From Streblospio benedicti (taxonomy: Eukaryota > Annelida > Polychaeta > Spionida > Spionidae), in assembly GCA_019095985.1 (NCBI GenBank), contig CM032659.1:24210716-24274715 (forward strand): a DNA stretch of 64,000 nucleotides. Reading direction: 5' to 3'. The notes below the pieces were generated by a model that was given only the letters and a program-made list of their open reading frames with translations, searched no databases and had not been told where the DNA came from. Below are positions 36,580 through 49,000 of the stretch, piece by piece; position 1 is the first letter of the stretch, and every line of letters begins with the position of its first letter. The position numbers and the translations under genes are program-made.

Positions 36580-38160
36580 AGTACACCACAGACTCAAAGT
36601 AGTATTTGTCTTTTGATTCAACGTTCACGTGGAACGTCAAGCGTTTGCCGTCGGAAATCCCTGCAGTATGTCGAGTAAGTTCAAAAGGTCAAATCTACGT
36701 CACGTCGGGCAATTTGCATATGTAATTACTATATTTGTTTAAAATCATTAAAATATTTATTATAAAAAATCTGGATGAACAAAAAAATAAAACAAGACAC
36801 ATTTTTTAATTTATTTATTAGTTTTTCTACACTTAGGCAAACGCCTGGCTGAAAAAAAAAAATTCTTTGGCTGCTAGATAAAGCTCCTTTAATTTAGCTT
36901 AAACATTATTCAATATGTCTTTATATTTCCCCATAAAAATGATTGTGAAAGATCATACATCAATGTTATCAATAATCATAGAACTATATCACTGAAGTAA
37001 AATATATGGCACGGCAGCCATCAATTTTCTCTCAATACCCATGAGTCAGGATCATGACCAGGGGGGTGTGTACATACTACATTACACCCCTCCCCTCCCT
37101 CAATCATCACCACTATTCTTATTCACATGCACAAAAATATTTGTTCTATGTCAGAAATATGTCTATATGGATAAGACTAGTGTTTGTATAATAGCCTATC
37201 TCAAGGCCTTTAAATGGTCTGACATTAAGGCCTATTCTAAAAGCCTCTGTAGTTGCAAAATGTTTTGCTAATTTGACGTCATTTACTAAAAGCACATGGC
37301 TTCTATTTTAGAAGCAGCAGTCCAGCTGTAGTTGGGGTATTTTCCCATTTAAGCACGTGGTACTGTTTATTTGTAATATGTTTCTGGTTGATTAATTCAC
37401 ACATAAGCCAGCCCCAGTTAGTAACAGAAGCTTTAGCATGTGGTACTGTTTATTTATATTAGGGAATGTTTGATGACGTTCTGTTTTGTAATAGTTTGTT
37501 TATTTGATACTCTATTGTTATCTGATCATGGATAATGAAGCAATTAGACATTTTCAAATAGTTTTACTTTATCATATGATTTTAAGTTTTCTTTTTCACA
37601 CAACAAGCACTTATAGTAGGTAAGAGGTTGAAGTCTGACATCCTTATTTGTTTTTATTGGTGTACTGTACTTAACTTTTGGGGGACTATTATTTGGAGGT
37701 GTATCCATTTTGGTAAAAACAAACAGTCATACATGTACAAGTAACTGAGAAACACATCAAGATTACATATTTAATATCTTGGCTGACCCTTACCTGATCA
37801 CCCATGCATGGAGCTGCAGTGTCTTGGCTGACCCTTACCTGATCACCCATGCATACATATTCTGCTGCTTCTGCAGCTGTTGCTAGTGAACACTCTGGTT
37901 TTAAAGGCTAACAGGGCAGGATGTTTGAGGCTGCATATTTAATATCAGTGGAATTCCTAGGGTTCTGTAAAAGACCTTATATCTATTAGAGCTAGAGGCT
38001 GTCACAATTGCACTTGCTCTTTATCTTTGCATTTAATATATGGTTGACACGAAGGGTTTATATAATAATAGAAATAAACACTATTAGATATAAGGTCTTT
38101 TGAAAGACTAGTATAGCAAGTATACGCATAGATAGTATACGATGCCCGATGCTACACTTA
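36580..38160. other. Non-coding stretch with small repeats
   Basis: No exon recognised. It contains a 33-base direct repeat (TCTTGGCTGACCCTTACCTG..., 37779-37811 and 37823-37855), a repeated GGTACTGTTTATTT (about 37370 and 37442), and an inverted pair at 37968-37987 and 38082-38101 (AAAAGACCTTATATCTATTA and complement) marking a tiny MITE-like unit of 134 bases. Confidence 0.45.
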
Positions 38161-38161
38161 C

Positions 38162-38217
38162 TTGTCTAACTGTCGCTCTATCATGCTCAGCAGCTCACGT
38201 TTGCAATTAGCCGACAT
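38162..38217 (-). other. Possible small minus-strand first exon
   Basis: ATG at 38217 opens MSANCKRELLSMIERQLD and runs into a good donor (GACAA|GTAAGTG). Helical, charged content and a splice donor make it exon-like, but there is no partner exon I can recognise downstream on the minus strand. Chance is a real alternative. Confidence 0.2.
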
Positions 38218-38530
38218 TGCTGTGTGAAAATTCTGAATATGATGACATAATGAAATATGAAGGTTTGCGGCAGCCACACCCACATTTACCTGCACTTGCC
38301 TCTGGCACGCCCATTTATTATTAAGCTTTGTTGCCCAGCCCAAATGTAGTGCTATTTTACGTTGACGTAAATTGAAGGGCTGCTGCTAAAGTGATAATAA
38401 TTATGCAACCAGTAAAATTGATTGACAATGGAGTTGTGAAAGATCATGTGCATACCTGTTTCGGTAAGAGCAGCCTTTGTTTGGGCCTCTTGCGATTAGC
38501 ACACTATAAATTTAGCAGTGAGAATTCTGG

Positions 38531-39550
38531 TTTTTAAAGCCGAGCTTCGCAAAAGACTCGAGCTTTATAATTCGCGTTAAAGGCGTTTCATTCTGTTCCC
38601 TGTCCACCGCCACTACCTCTACAATAAGCACATTCATACGCGCTGAAATTAGTGCCCAATTTGAATTTATCAATGAAACTGAAAAGCCGACAATGGCCGA
38701 TGTTAATGAGCTGGGGAAACGCCAATTACATTGTAGCCATCAAAATTAATACGCCACTACAGCTACCGTGTAACAATATTGCTCAGAGTTATTTAAAGCG
38801 TTAGCAACAACGGGCAAAACCAGCTTACAGTTATCAAAATTAATCGTTTTACCCTCTGTGCAATGTGCAGACAGATTTGTAGTAAGTGATGCACGTTGAT
38901 GTTATTTTTTCTGCCTATGCATGTTAAATATTTTTTAAAATGAAACAAATGTTCTTGATTTAAGATCAATGATTTGGAAATGCTGATAAAATATTACTGC
39001 CGCCTTATGATGTGTGAATAAATAAAATATGAAAAACATTAATTAAACCATTGTACTTTATTTCACTATAAGTCATGGTTACTCAGCATAAAAGTGAACA
39101 CTGGAGTTATTTTTTAAATATTATTTATTGAAACTGTTCATGGTCAAAGTTTACGGCAAAAATAGTGGCCCATGAAGTACAGAATTGACCCATTGATTTG
39201 CCTTACCAAGGGGCCAATTGTCCCACTACAAGTTTAGACCAACAAGAACTCTGCTTTTTTATGTCCTGACACAGTTATGTACACATATAAGACGTATTTT
39301 TAGAGAAAATGAAATGATTGTGCCAGACTAGTATTTGCCTTATGACTCACCATAAGCTGAACAAAGACAAATAGGATGGTTTATAAAGTGTTATGCAGTG
39401 CTGACTATCATCAAGGGGATGAATTTGTATTTAGTCATCTATCTAGGGGTAGACAATGTGTTGCTAACTGTTTTATATTTCTACTGACTGCATTTGAAGA
39501 AAATTTTACTATGCACTCCCAGCCGCATAACATTCTCAAGCTCGGCTTTT
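38531..39550. mobile_element. Inverted-end repeat element, copy 2
   Basis: Begins TTTTTAAAGCCGAGCTTCGC and ends CAAGCTCGGCTTTT, the same ends as 33455-34013. The first 230 bases are shared; the middle is longer than in copy 1. It lies about 540 bases upstream of the POLR1B start codon. Confidence 0.6.
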
Positions 39551-40090
39551 CAGGAGTCTCAGTCCTTTGATTAAATGTTCAGGCCATGCTTTATTGTTGT
39601 TGTAAGGTGGCTAGGACATGTGTGAAACAGAATAAATTACCATATATGCATGCTGACTGTCAACCTCTGTGGATCCAAACGGTATACATAAGTTGTAGAA
39701 AACAAATCTTGCAGATTATGCATTGGCATATTTTGTGACATGGTGTATACTTGCAGGGTGTCTATGGGGAGTGCAACATATTTCCAGTATCTGGCATTTA
39801 AAGCTCTGTAGCTCACTGCAATATAATTTTGGGTTTAATTTTGAAGGCACACCAGTTGCCTACTCATCCATACTAGTCACGTCATTTGATCAAGGATACT
39901 ATATTGATATATCAATATACTATCCGTATCCTTGATTTGATTGCACGGGGAAGGCTCTGCATTGGTCCGAGGCCTTCACATTTGTATGAACTCCGGATCA
40001 TTTGTCTGCGTTTGGTGGTCTGAGTCCTAATCTAAAGCAGAGGTAGGGTAGTGCCGTGACCAACCATACATCTTGCGAAACCTCTTTAAA

Positions 40091-43000
40091 ATGAAAGAAA
40101 ATAAACCATCTCTTCGACATTTAACTAATGCAAACTATGGCATACCACAAAAAACACAACATACTGTAAGTTCGTCATTTTTATCTGATTTACATATGTT
40201 CATGGAGTGTTTTAACTTAATCTGATGGTTACATTTTCTAAATTCCCCATTTATCGTTAATTATCACGTTTTTTCTTCAATCAGACTTCATTAATAAATA
40301 ATGCAACAACTTATGTGCAGGTTCCCGTGGACAGGTTGTAATAATCACTATGGGTCATTAAAAATAAAAGGATCAAAATCGAAAAATATATTATATTTGT
40401 TTGATTCAAATTGTAGATATACTGCATTCCGTCTTCTGACAAGTTCTGTTAAAACAAGGAATGGGAAATTCTTAAGATAAAGCCTATGGTAGCAATACGC
40501 TGGGATGAAATGAAATTTTTTTTTAATTCGAAAAAAAATCTATGTATTATGGTAATCATTTAAAAAAAAGCATCACCTAAATCCGACAGGAATTGACAAA
40601 GTTATTCATTTTTCTTTGTCCTATTTTTTCAGCTTCTGAGTAGAAAACTTTTCCCTTCTTCTTTTAGTATACTTAACAGGCCGTACAGGCCAAGCCCATT
40701 TACCCATGTTAAACGACATTTTAATTTAAAATCTATCCATTTTTATTTCTCGTCATAAAAAATGTAGGTGCTGCTGTGGACCCTCAAAATAGGAGATGCC
40801 TTTTTGCTTTTTAAAATTATTGCTGTGTGTTTTATTTAAAAATTGCATCAATTCATATGAAAATAACATATGTCAAAAATGTAAGTAGTTTCTTTTTTTT
40901 TTCAATGTATGAAAGCAAAAAGTAATTATTGATGTAACAAGCTGCAAACATACACATGAGTATTCCTGCCGAATTTCACCTGTCAAATTTACCGATGGTG
41001 CATCATGCACGAAATAAATGCTCTAAGTAAACTATTAAGTGTAAACAATTACATAAGCTTATACATATGAATAGAATCACATATTACTACAGAATCTTTC
41101 CATCAAAATTATATATTAATACAACAACTTATAACTGACATATGATCCAATTTCTGTGCCGTTTTTATTTTGTCAGCAGCTACTGTGAATATGATGGCAT
41201 TTTGGAACTGTTTTGTTATTATTTTCTTACTACGCCACGTTTTATGTTAATTAGGGAGTGTTCATTGCCGCGTGTCTCAACACCAAGACAAACCCTCCAC
41301 GACCTTGCATCGTTCATCGGCCTATGTCCCCCGAACATGAATAGATTAAACTAATAAATTACATATCATATAAAAGAACAGAAAATAAGGATTATTCTGG
41401 TATATGCTAATCCAGATCTTTATAAAAATTTCAATGCCAAAGCATGCCATCAAAACTTTGGTCGGGAATTTAATAGGGAAGGGTTTCCATATTCTCAAGA
41501 AAATCCTCACTTCCGTTTCCTGTCTGTGCGGGTCTTTTTTTGACAACAAACAGGCGTGTGTCTTATTGATATAAACAAGATAACGTCTGGAACGTGTAGC
41601 GTATTTCTTAACAAAAGAAAGGCAGCGTTTGGCTATAGCGTTTCACGTGATTGTTTGGCAAGGCACGGTATTTGCTGTATTAACGGCGGCTATTTCGAAG
41701 CCCCAGGAAACTTTTGTTAGCAGCCTCTGCTAAAAAACTTGTCCACTGTGATTTACAAGGACTTTTAATTCACAATTTACAAAATCTAGCAACTTTAAGT
41801 ACAGAAATATCACATCAAAAAGGCCACTTTCCTGTGCATTTATATGGTCACTGTGTGTGGTTAATGTGAACAAAGCCCATTCAAAAGACCCTATTAGAAA
41901 CCTTGTTTCAACAAAAATATCTCGCAAAAATGGGTTTCAAGGGGAGCACTGAAGTGGCGGTGTTTAAAAATTTATATCTCATTTAGTAAGAATCCTTTAT
42001 TATCAACAATTCAGACTTTGATTAACAATAGCTATAGCTACAATTTGACATGTAACACTTTTACAACTCATTTAGATTTTGGGGAAGTTGACTTCAATAT
42101 CCAACCAATCACTAGGCCAATGTACGATCTCACAAGATAGTAAGAAAAATCGAGTATTGATTTTTGTTTTTGACGTACATGTAGGTCTAACGCAAAAATT
42201 ATTTTTCCACGTAAAAGCTATAACTTGGCGCAAGGGTTGGTATGAACAATTACTTGTAAAGGCAGTGTGAGCGATCAAGCCATGAAAACCGACGTTTGCG
42301 GACCCCAAGTATCCAATCTTGTAAAACGAAAATAAGCAATGTTTAATAAAAAATCTTCTTCTCTAAAACGTATTTTCTGAATACTGGGTGTCGCCATTAA
42401 TAATAATTTTACTGAGTTATGTTTATAAATCTATGAACTCAGAACAATATTTACTGTCAATTAACTGTATTGGTGATCAAATTTGCATTTCAGTCTCTAC
42501 AGCAGGTGTCACGCCCGCATGTGGAGTCGTTCAATAACTTCCTCCAGCATGGCCTTGCTTTGTCAGTCAAGGTTTGCTCTATTTTTATTCGATAATCACA
42601 TGAATTACCCCCAGTTGATTGCTTTTACCCGTTTTAAAGCAGTGAGTCATTTATTTGATTAAATTCAAAAGTTAGTGCACAGTCTGCAATAATTCATTTG
42701 TTTCATTTAGGCTTATGTTTGAATTATGAATAAGCAACTGTGAATAAGAATGGATTACTTCAAAATTTATTTAAAATCATGCCATAAGTATATGGTTTTT
42801 AATCATGGTCATTTATAACTAGTTATATCTTTAGAGATGTACATTTGTAAAACTTCCATTTTTATTGTAGGTCTACATGTAGTAGCTTTCAAACATATAC
42901 ACACTTAGATTATTAACATTAATCATCTGATTAGAGATCTCTTATATAATACGATAATTTGTTTAATGTTTGCGCAAGTTTAATTGTAGATTTTGTTTGC

Positions 43001-46000
43001 AGGAAATAGTTCCAGTACAGTTTGCCTTGCCTGATAAAACTAGGATTTCTCTGTATGTGACGGTATGGATTTGTTTTCCTGCTTTATCAGTTATTGAAAT
43101 AGTGTAATGGATTGAACAACAAAATTAATGAACCATATACCTTATGACTTGAAATGACAATTGGTGCAGTTTATGATACCCATTTATGGCCATCCAAACC
43201 CCCACCTGTTCATGATGATCATGTATAAACCTGGCTAAGGGGGCCACCATTATTTATGGGAGGGGGCCCACGATTATAAGGAACTTTTTTTATCTTTTAT
43301 GACACCCCCTATCACTGGAAATAGATTTTTGTGACCCCCTTCCCCCAATCCCTCTTTAATGTGGGTGAATATCATTCATTCCCTTTTTATGGTGGCAAAC
43401 ACAAAAAAATGGGTATATAGTGACCTCACATCGGAGTAAGCATACCCCAACCGCACAATCTCACCCATATATTGAGAAAATTGTTATCCAAATGACTAGG
43501 TGCTTGGATGGTTGTAATTTTAGAATTTATATGTGTATGTTAGGCATATTTAACCTTCAGAATGCTGCACAATCTATCTATAGCTTTTTTTTAAAAGTGA
43601 GGCCACATGTGGCATCTGATAATATTCTTAATAGTATGAGCTTCAAATCAAAAAAAGCATTATGTAAACTTATAGAAATAATGCCTTTCAGGATGCACAA
43701 ATAAACAAGCCTGTGGTGGCAGAAGGAAATCAGTTCGTGAAAAATTTCAGCATGTATCCCCGGGAGGTAAGTAAGCTCATTTTGATGAATACTTGGAGAT
43801 AGATTTGTGCCACTTGAGAAACAAATAATTTGAAGTTGATAAATCTGGTCTGTACTACGATGAAAAAAATTCAAGTTTTCCCTCAAAACTTTCTTCATTC
43901 GAAACTGTTTTTCATAAAGTTTGCTTTAGTGACGAATGAAAAATGTCACAATATGTGTATGTCGTGAACTGCTTCAGTTATGTAATATTTTGTAGTGGGA
44001 TCGATCAATTTTGATATGTATTAGATTAGTCCGGATTACCAGTAATAGTGAATACTGCTTTTTAAACAGTAGAAATAATTGCAGAAGACACTCATTAGTA
44101 TGCGTAAACTGTTGATGGTTGAACTATGAATTTTATGACAACTGGAACTTTATTCTCTCAGCATTTGCGATGCTATTTCTCGTTGGCGATAGAGGTCAAG
44201 CAATTTGTTTAGACATTTAAAAGTAAGTCTGAAAACAGTCTCAAAATCAAAGGAACTGCATCAGTCTATGTCTATTGAAAGGGGCTTTGAAAAGATGTAA
44301 TATTTGAATTCTTTCTTCTTGAATTTTCTCAAATCTATATATCAATGTTCAATCTAGCTTTGCACTGGAGGGGGCCCTACGGGCCCATTGACCTTCAAAG
44401 AGAGGGTCATTTTAAAAATGAGGGGGCCCAAGTAAAAAAAAACAACCCAAAAAAGTACACAGGATGCTTACTGCATTATGACATGGGTGTGTTGGGGTAA
44501 TACCGAAATCCGACAATAATTGATAAAGTTATTACTATATTTCTTGGTATTTTTTCATAATTGGAGTAGACAAGCATTTTTTATTTAACCCATGTTAGAT
44601 CCTGTCACAGTTTTCATCCTCCGAGGTTTCATCATCATATAAGTCCGTCAAATGGTATTTAGAAGCAGTGTCATCGGGATTAAAAGTAGATAACTTTATG
44701 TAAAACCTCAATAGGAATGATCGTACATAATTCATTTTAATGCTACTTTAATATCTTAAGCATATAACAAGAAATTTCAACACATTGACATCTGTTTCCT
44801 TATCATGTTATGGTAGCCATTTTGGTACTAGTGCCCGGACACCAAGATGCATTCATCACAACGCAAATACAGCAGAGCGCAGACACGTTTTTCCATGCTA
44901 CCGGTGTGAACTAGTTGAAATTATTTCAGTGAATGATGGCCGCACACATGAAACTAATGCGCGTAGGTCGCTTTGGCAAATATCTTATGAAAAATGTTAC
45001 AAAAACAAAAATTATGGCCGCGCCCATGAAATGTTAATGCCAAAAGGCGCAATGGCGCAGCCTAGATTGAACACTGTATATGATAAATTTCATTACTTTT
45101 CAAGGCATAATCTATGGGCTTTTATTTTTATCTTGAGTTACGCGGGCAAACTCACGGTCACCCTGGGTTACAGCATCAATGGCTTCGCTCAAGACACAGT
45201 CGATAAGTCTGTGGGCTTTGTCCCCGTCATGGTGAAGGTCAGTGCCAAGGTTGACGTATTTAGGTCAACATTAAATAAATTAGATTCAAATGATTTTTTT
45301 ATGATACTTTTAAACATTGATTGGTGTATCTATACATCAAATAATCTGTTTTTTAATTTTACGTAGTCTTCTTCCAAGCCTAAGTTGCTGAAGTATATTT
45401 AGATCATGTTGCAAATGTAAATGTGCAAAATTACATTCAAAATTCACAGTTTGTCATGCTCTAGTGACTTTACATCAACACCAGTTCATTGACATCCTTG
45501 GCACACTTTATCATACAGCACCCTACTACCATAGCGCAGACTCGTTCATCACGCACATTAACATTCCTTTGCCTGACCTGTACCTATGTAATGTGTAGGT
45601 ACCCTGTTTATATATGCTATGTTCGTCCGCATCATGTGAAGATCTGTGCGCAATTTAGTGACGTTTCACTTTGCTGGCTATTGCATTTACACTTTAACAT
45701 TGACCAGTGTATCAATCCATCAAATAATCTTACATTTACATAGTCTTCTTTCAAGCCCAAGTTGCTTTAAGTACATTTGGATCAAACTGTAACATGTTTG
45801 CATTGTGTTGTGCTGCAGTCGCTGGCGTGCCACCTGTCGGGTCTGGGTCCGGCCGGGCTCGTGGAGCGGGGGGAGGAGGTGGAGGAGTTCGGCGGCTACT
45901 TCATCATCAACGGCATCGAGCGCATCATCCGCATGCTCATCATGCCCCGCAGAAACTACGTCCGTGCTCACACGCAACTTGCACTTCTAACTGCTCGTTA

Positions 46001-49000
46001 TTTTTTCTAGAATGTAGAATGTTCTTGATTTCGTAATGAAAAAGCTTCTTCAGCCTGTCGATTTAACTTAGATTGGAACAGAATAGTATTAGAAATGTTT
46101 TTTGAATCACATTGTTGAAATAATGAAAATGATTGTAATATATCGTCGGAGACCACATGCTTAAACACTTTTAAGTAAGTGCAATATTTAACCTGGATTG
46201 TAAAAATCAAGTTGGCTTGTTTTTAATGGTTGATATGCCATTTCCACCAATCAACATATGCGTGTTATGTTGTAGAGCACTGCACACCCAGTTCGTGCAT
46301 TTTATTGTTTAAACAATCGTAACACAGCTATTAATGAACCCACAATAGTGTTTGATGTGTCAAAATAAAGCTACTTAGTTATATTGTCGCATGATAAACA
46401 CAATTATTATGATTCATTAAAATTATATGATCTATGGTGCAATTTGTTGCATGCACACCCTGTTCGTGCGTGGCGATAAGCGGGGATTTGAACATGTTTA
46501 TTTACCGGTACATTAGATCTTAGTAAAAAATTTTATTTTTTCACTTTGGCACCGGGAAAGCAATAATTTTTAAAGTAGTAATATTGTGTGCTAATTGTTT
46601 GGAGCATAACAATTTTATTTGAATAACACACGAACTGGGTGTGCAGTGCTCTAGAGCTTTTAATAGGACAAAGTAATATAGACTATAAGTATTGTCACTA
46701 CGCATGCCTGACAATGTGCTGCGTTGTTTTCAGCCGACAGCGTTGGCGCGTCCGTCGTGGAAGAACCGCGGGCCCATGTACACAGAGTTCGGCATCCAGA
46801 TGCGCTGTGTGAAGGAGGACCACACCACCTCAGTGAGTCAGCACCATGTGCATGACTGCTGAACGGAAATCCCTGCATGAATGTTATTCCGTATTACTAG
46901 CTCAAAACTTTCAATATTAAATATTTCATGCTAAAAACCAGCCCAAACCCGGGTATAATTGTTTGTTTTTTTAGGGTTGGGCGGGTATTTGCGAACTCTG
47001 TATCCTGATAATGTGATTTTAAACACTTTCAATCAAACATTGACATTCAATAGATATTCAATGTGAAATGTTAAAAGCCACATCAGAGTAACTTCATTCA
47101 TGGATTTTCGTTTAGCATTCTCAGAGGTCTCAAGTAACTGTCTTGCTCTGTAAGAACTCTGTTACAACAACTCTATTGTTAAAATGTGATCAGTATTATT
47201 AAAGTTTTTTTAATGTTTTGCTTGTCTATTGGATATTTCATTTTTATTTTAAGTAACTTGTTGTAATATGCATTTTAACATGTTGAATTATGAATGAATA
47301 ATATCAAATCAACAAGACGTGTGTTGTACCTTCAGAACCTGGTGCTGCACTACCTGAGTAATGGCACGGCCACCCTCAGCTTCACCCACCGCAAGGAGCA
47401 GTTCTTTGTGCCCGTTGTGCTCATCCTCAAGGTGAGCAAGTTTAATATAACCGCATTTTTAGTGACGTGGTTCTACATTTATTTCGTAAACTGAATATTG
47501 TGTAAAGCAGAGTACTGTACCCACACTCAAAAATAAATTTGATTACACACTGAGATTTATGAGAGGTTGAAGAAAAAGTTGTCGTGGCAGCATTTAAAAG
47601 TAGTCTGTCCGTCAGGTCATTTACTAAAATCAGTTTACTGGGCTAGTGGGTAGTCCTTGTTTTATAATCTGTTACAAAAGTGTTGTTCTATTTTGGAGGG
47701 AAATGATATCTGTTTATCGAGATGTCTAAAAGATGTTTCATTGTGTTGTCTTGCTTTTTTGGTGAAAATGGTATTTAATTTTTATTCTTTGGAAATTTTT
47801 GTGGAAATTTTTAAACAATAACTGCATGTAATATGTACCATGAAAGACTGTTAATTTCGATATTAGTTTCATGGTACAAGAAGCTGGACAAACGGTATAC
47901 AAATTGATTTTTGTTTGATTTACAAAGTCTAACATGAATGGTTTACTAGATGTTCTCTACTTTTTACCACTGCTTGTAGGCCTTGGTAGATGTGACCGAT
48001 CATCACATATACACGGAACTTCTCAAGGGCAAAGGTCACGACTCTTTCTACAAGGGGTAAGTGGACACCTGTTTTGCATTTTGGCAAAATATTGTTTGCA
48101 AAACATTATTCAGTTTTGTAATATTATTCAGTTTCTTTATTGCGTGTGTGACACAAAATGACTGGGTACATGAGCTTGCTGTGCAATGCGATGCTGCCAA
48201 TAACTTGACCATGACGTCTAGAGCATTCTATCTTAGTCTATCTGAGATACAGATACAGATAGATAGAATGATCTAGACGTTATGGTCAAATTATTGGCAC
48301 CATCGAAACATGTATCTACCTCCCAAGATAACACAAAAGTTTTACGTTTTAACGAAACGTAGTGAACCAAACTACCTTGGATGGTAAATAAGTATTTGTT
48401 AACTGAATATAATAAAAGCGTTTTTGATGTTGCCAATAACTTGAGCAATGCCAATAACGTAAGCACTTCTACACCTACATGTACTCTATGACTATGTTGC
48501 ATGTGTTTCTCCCCACCAGCTGCGTGGCGCGCATGCTGCGGGAGTCCCAGGAGGAGGGGCTCTGTGAGCGCCAAGCCATCCTGTCCTACATCGGCAAGCG
48601 CTTCCGCATCAAGCTGCAGGTGCCCGAATGGTTCTCAGACGCCCAGGTCGCAGACTTCCTCCTACAGTGAGTCTCGCTCTTTTTTACACTCAGGTTTTGT
48701 TGTTAGAATTGAAAAATCGCAAATGCATAACGTTTAAAGTTGAATTATAATAATTGTTTTGACTTGCCAAATTTATGATTAAAATAATGTTTTGTTTGTA
48801 TTAAAAATTAATATAAATAAATATCAATATAACAAAAATAATGAAAAAAGTAAATTTGCCTTGAAAGGGGTGAACGAAAATTTTGCCACTTGCTATGGTG
48901 TGTTGAGAACTTATAATTGATAACTGAAAAAAGCTTTTTTTGTACATATGTTAATGAATGAAATTATTTCTTATTGCATGTTGTCTTTTTTATTTTAATC

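Noticed and set aside
44785-45366. 193-residue plus-strand frame, the longest in the window
   Set aside because: Only its part from about 45138 to 45237 is POLR1B exon 5; the rest is intron read-through on both sides.
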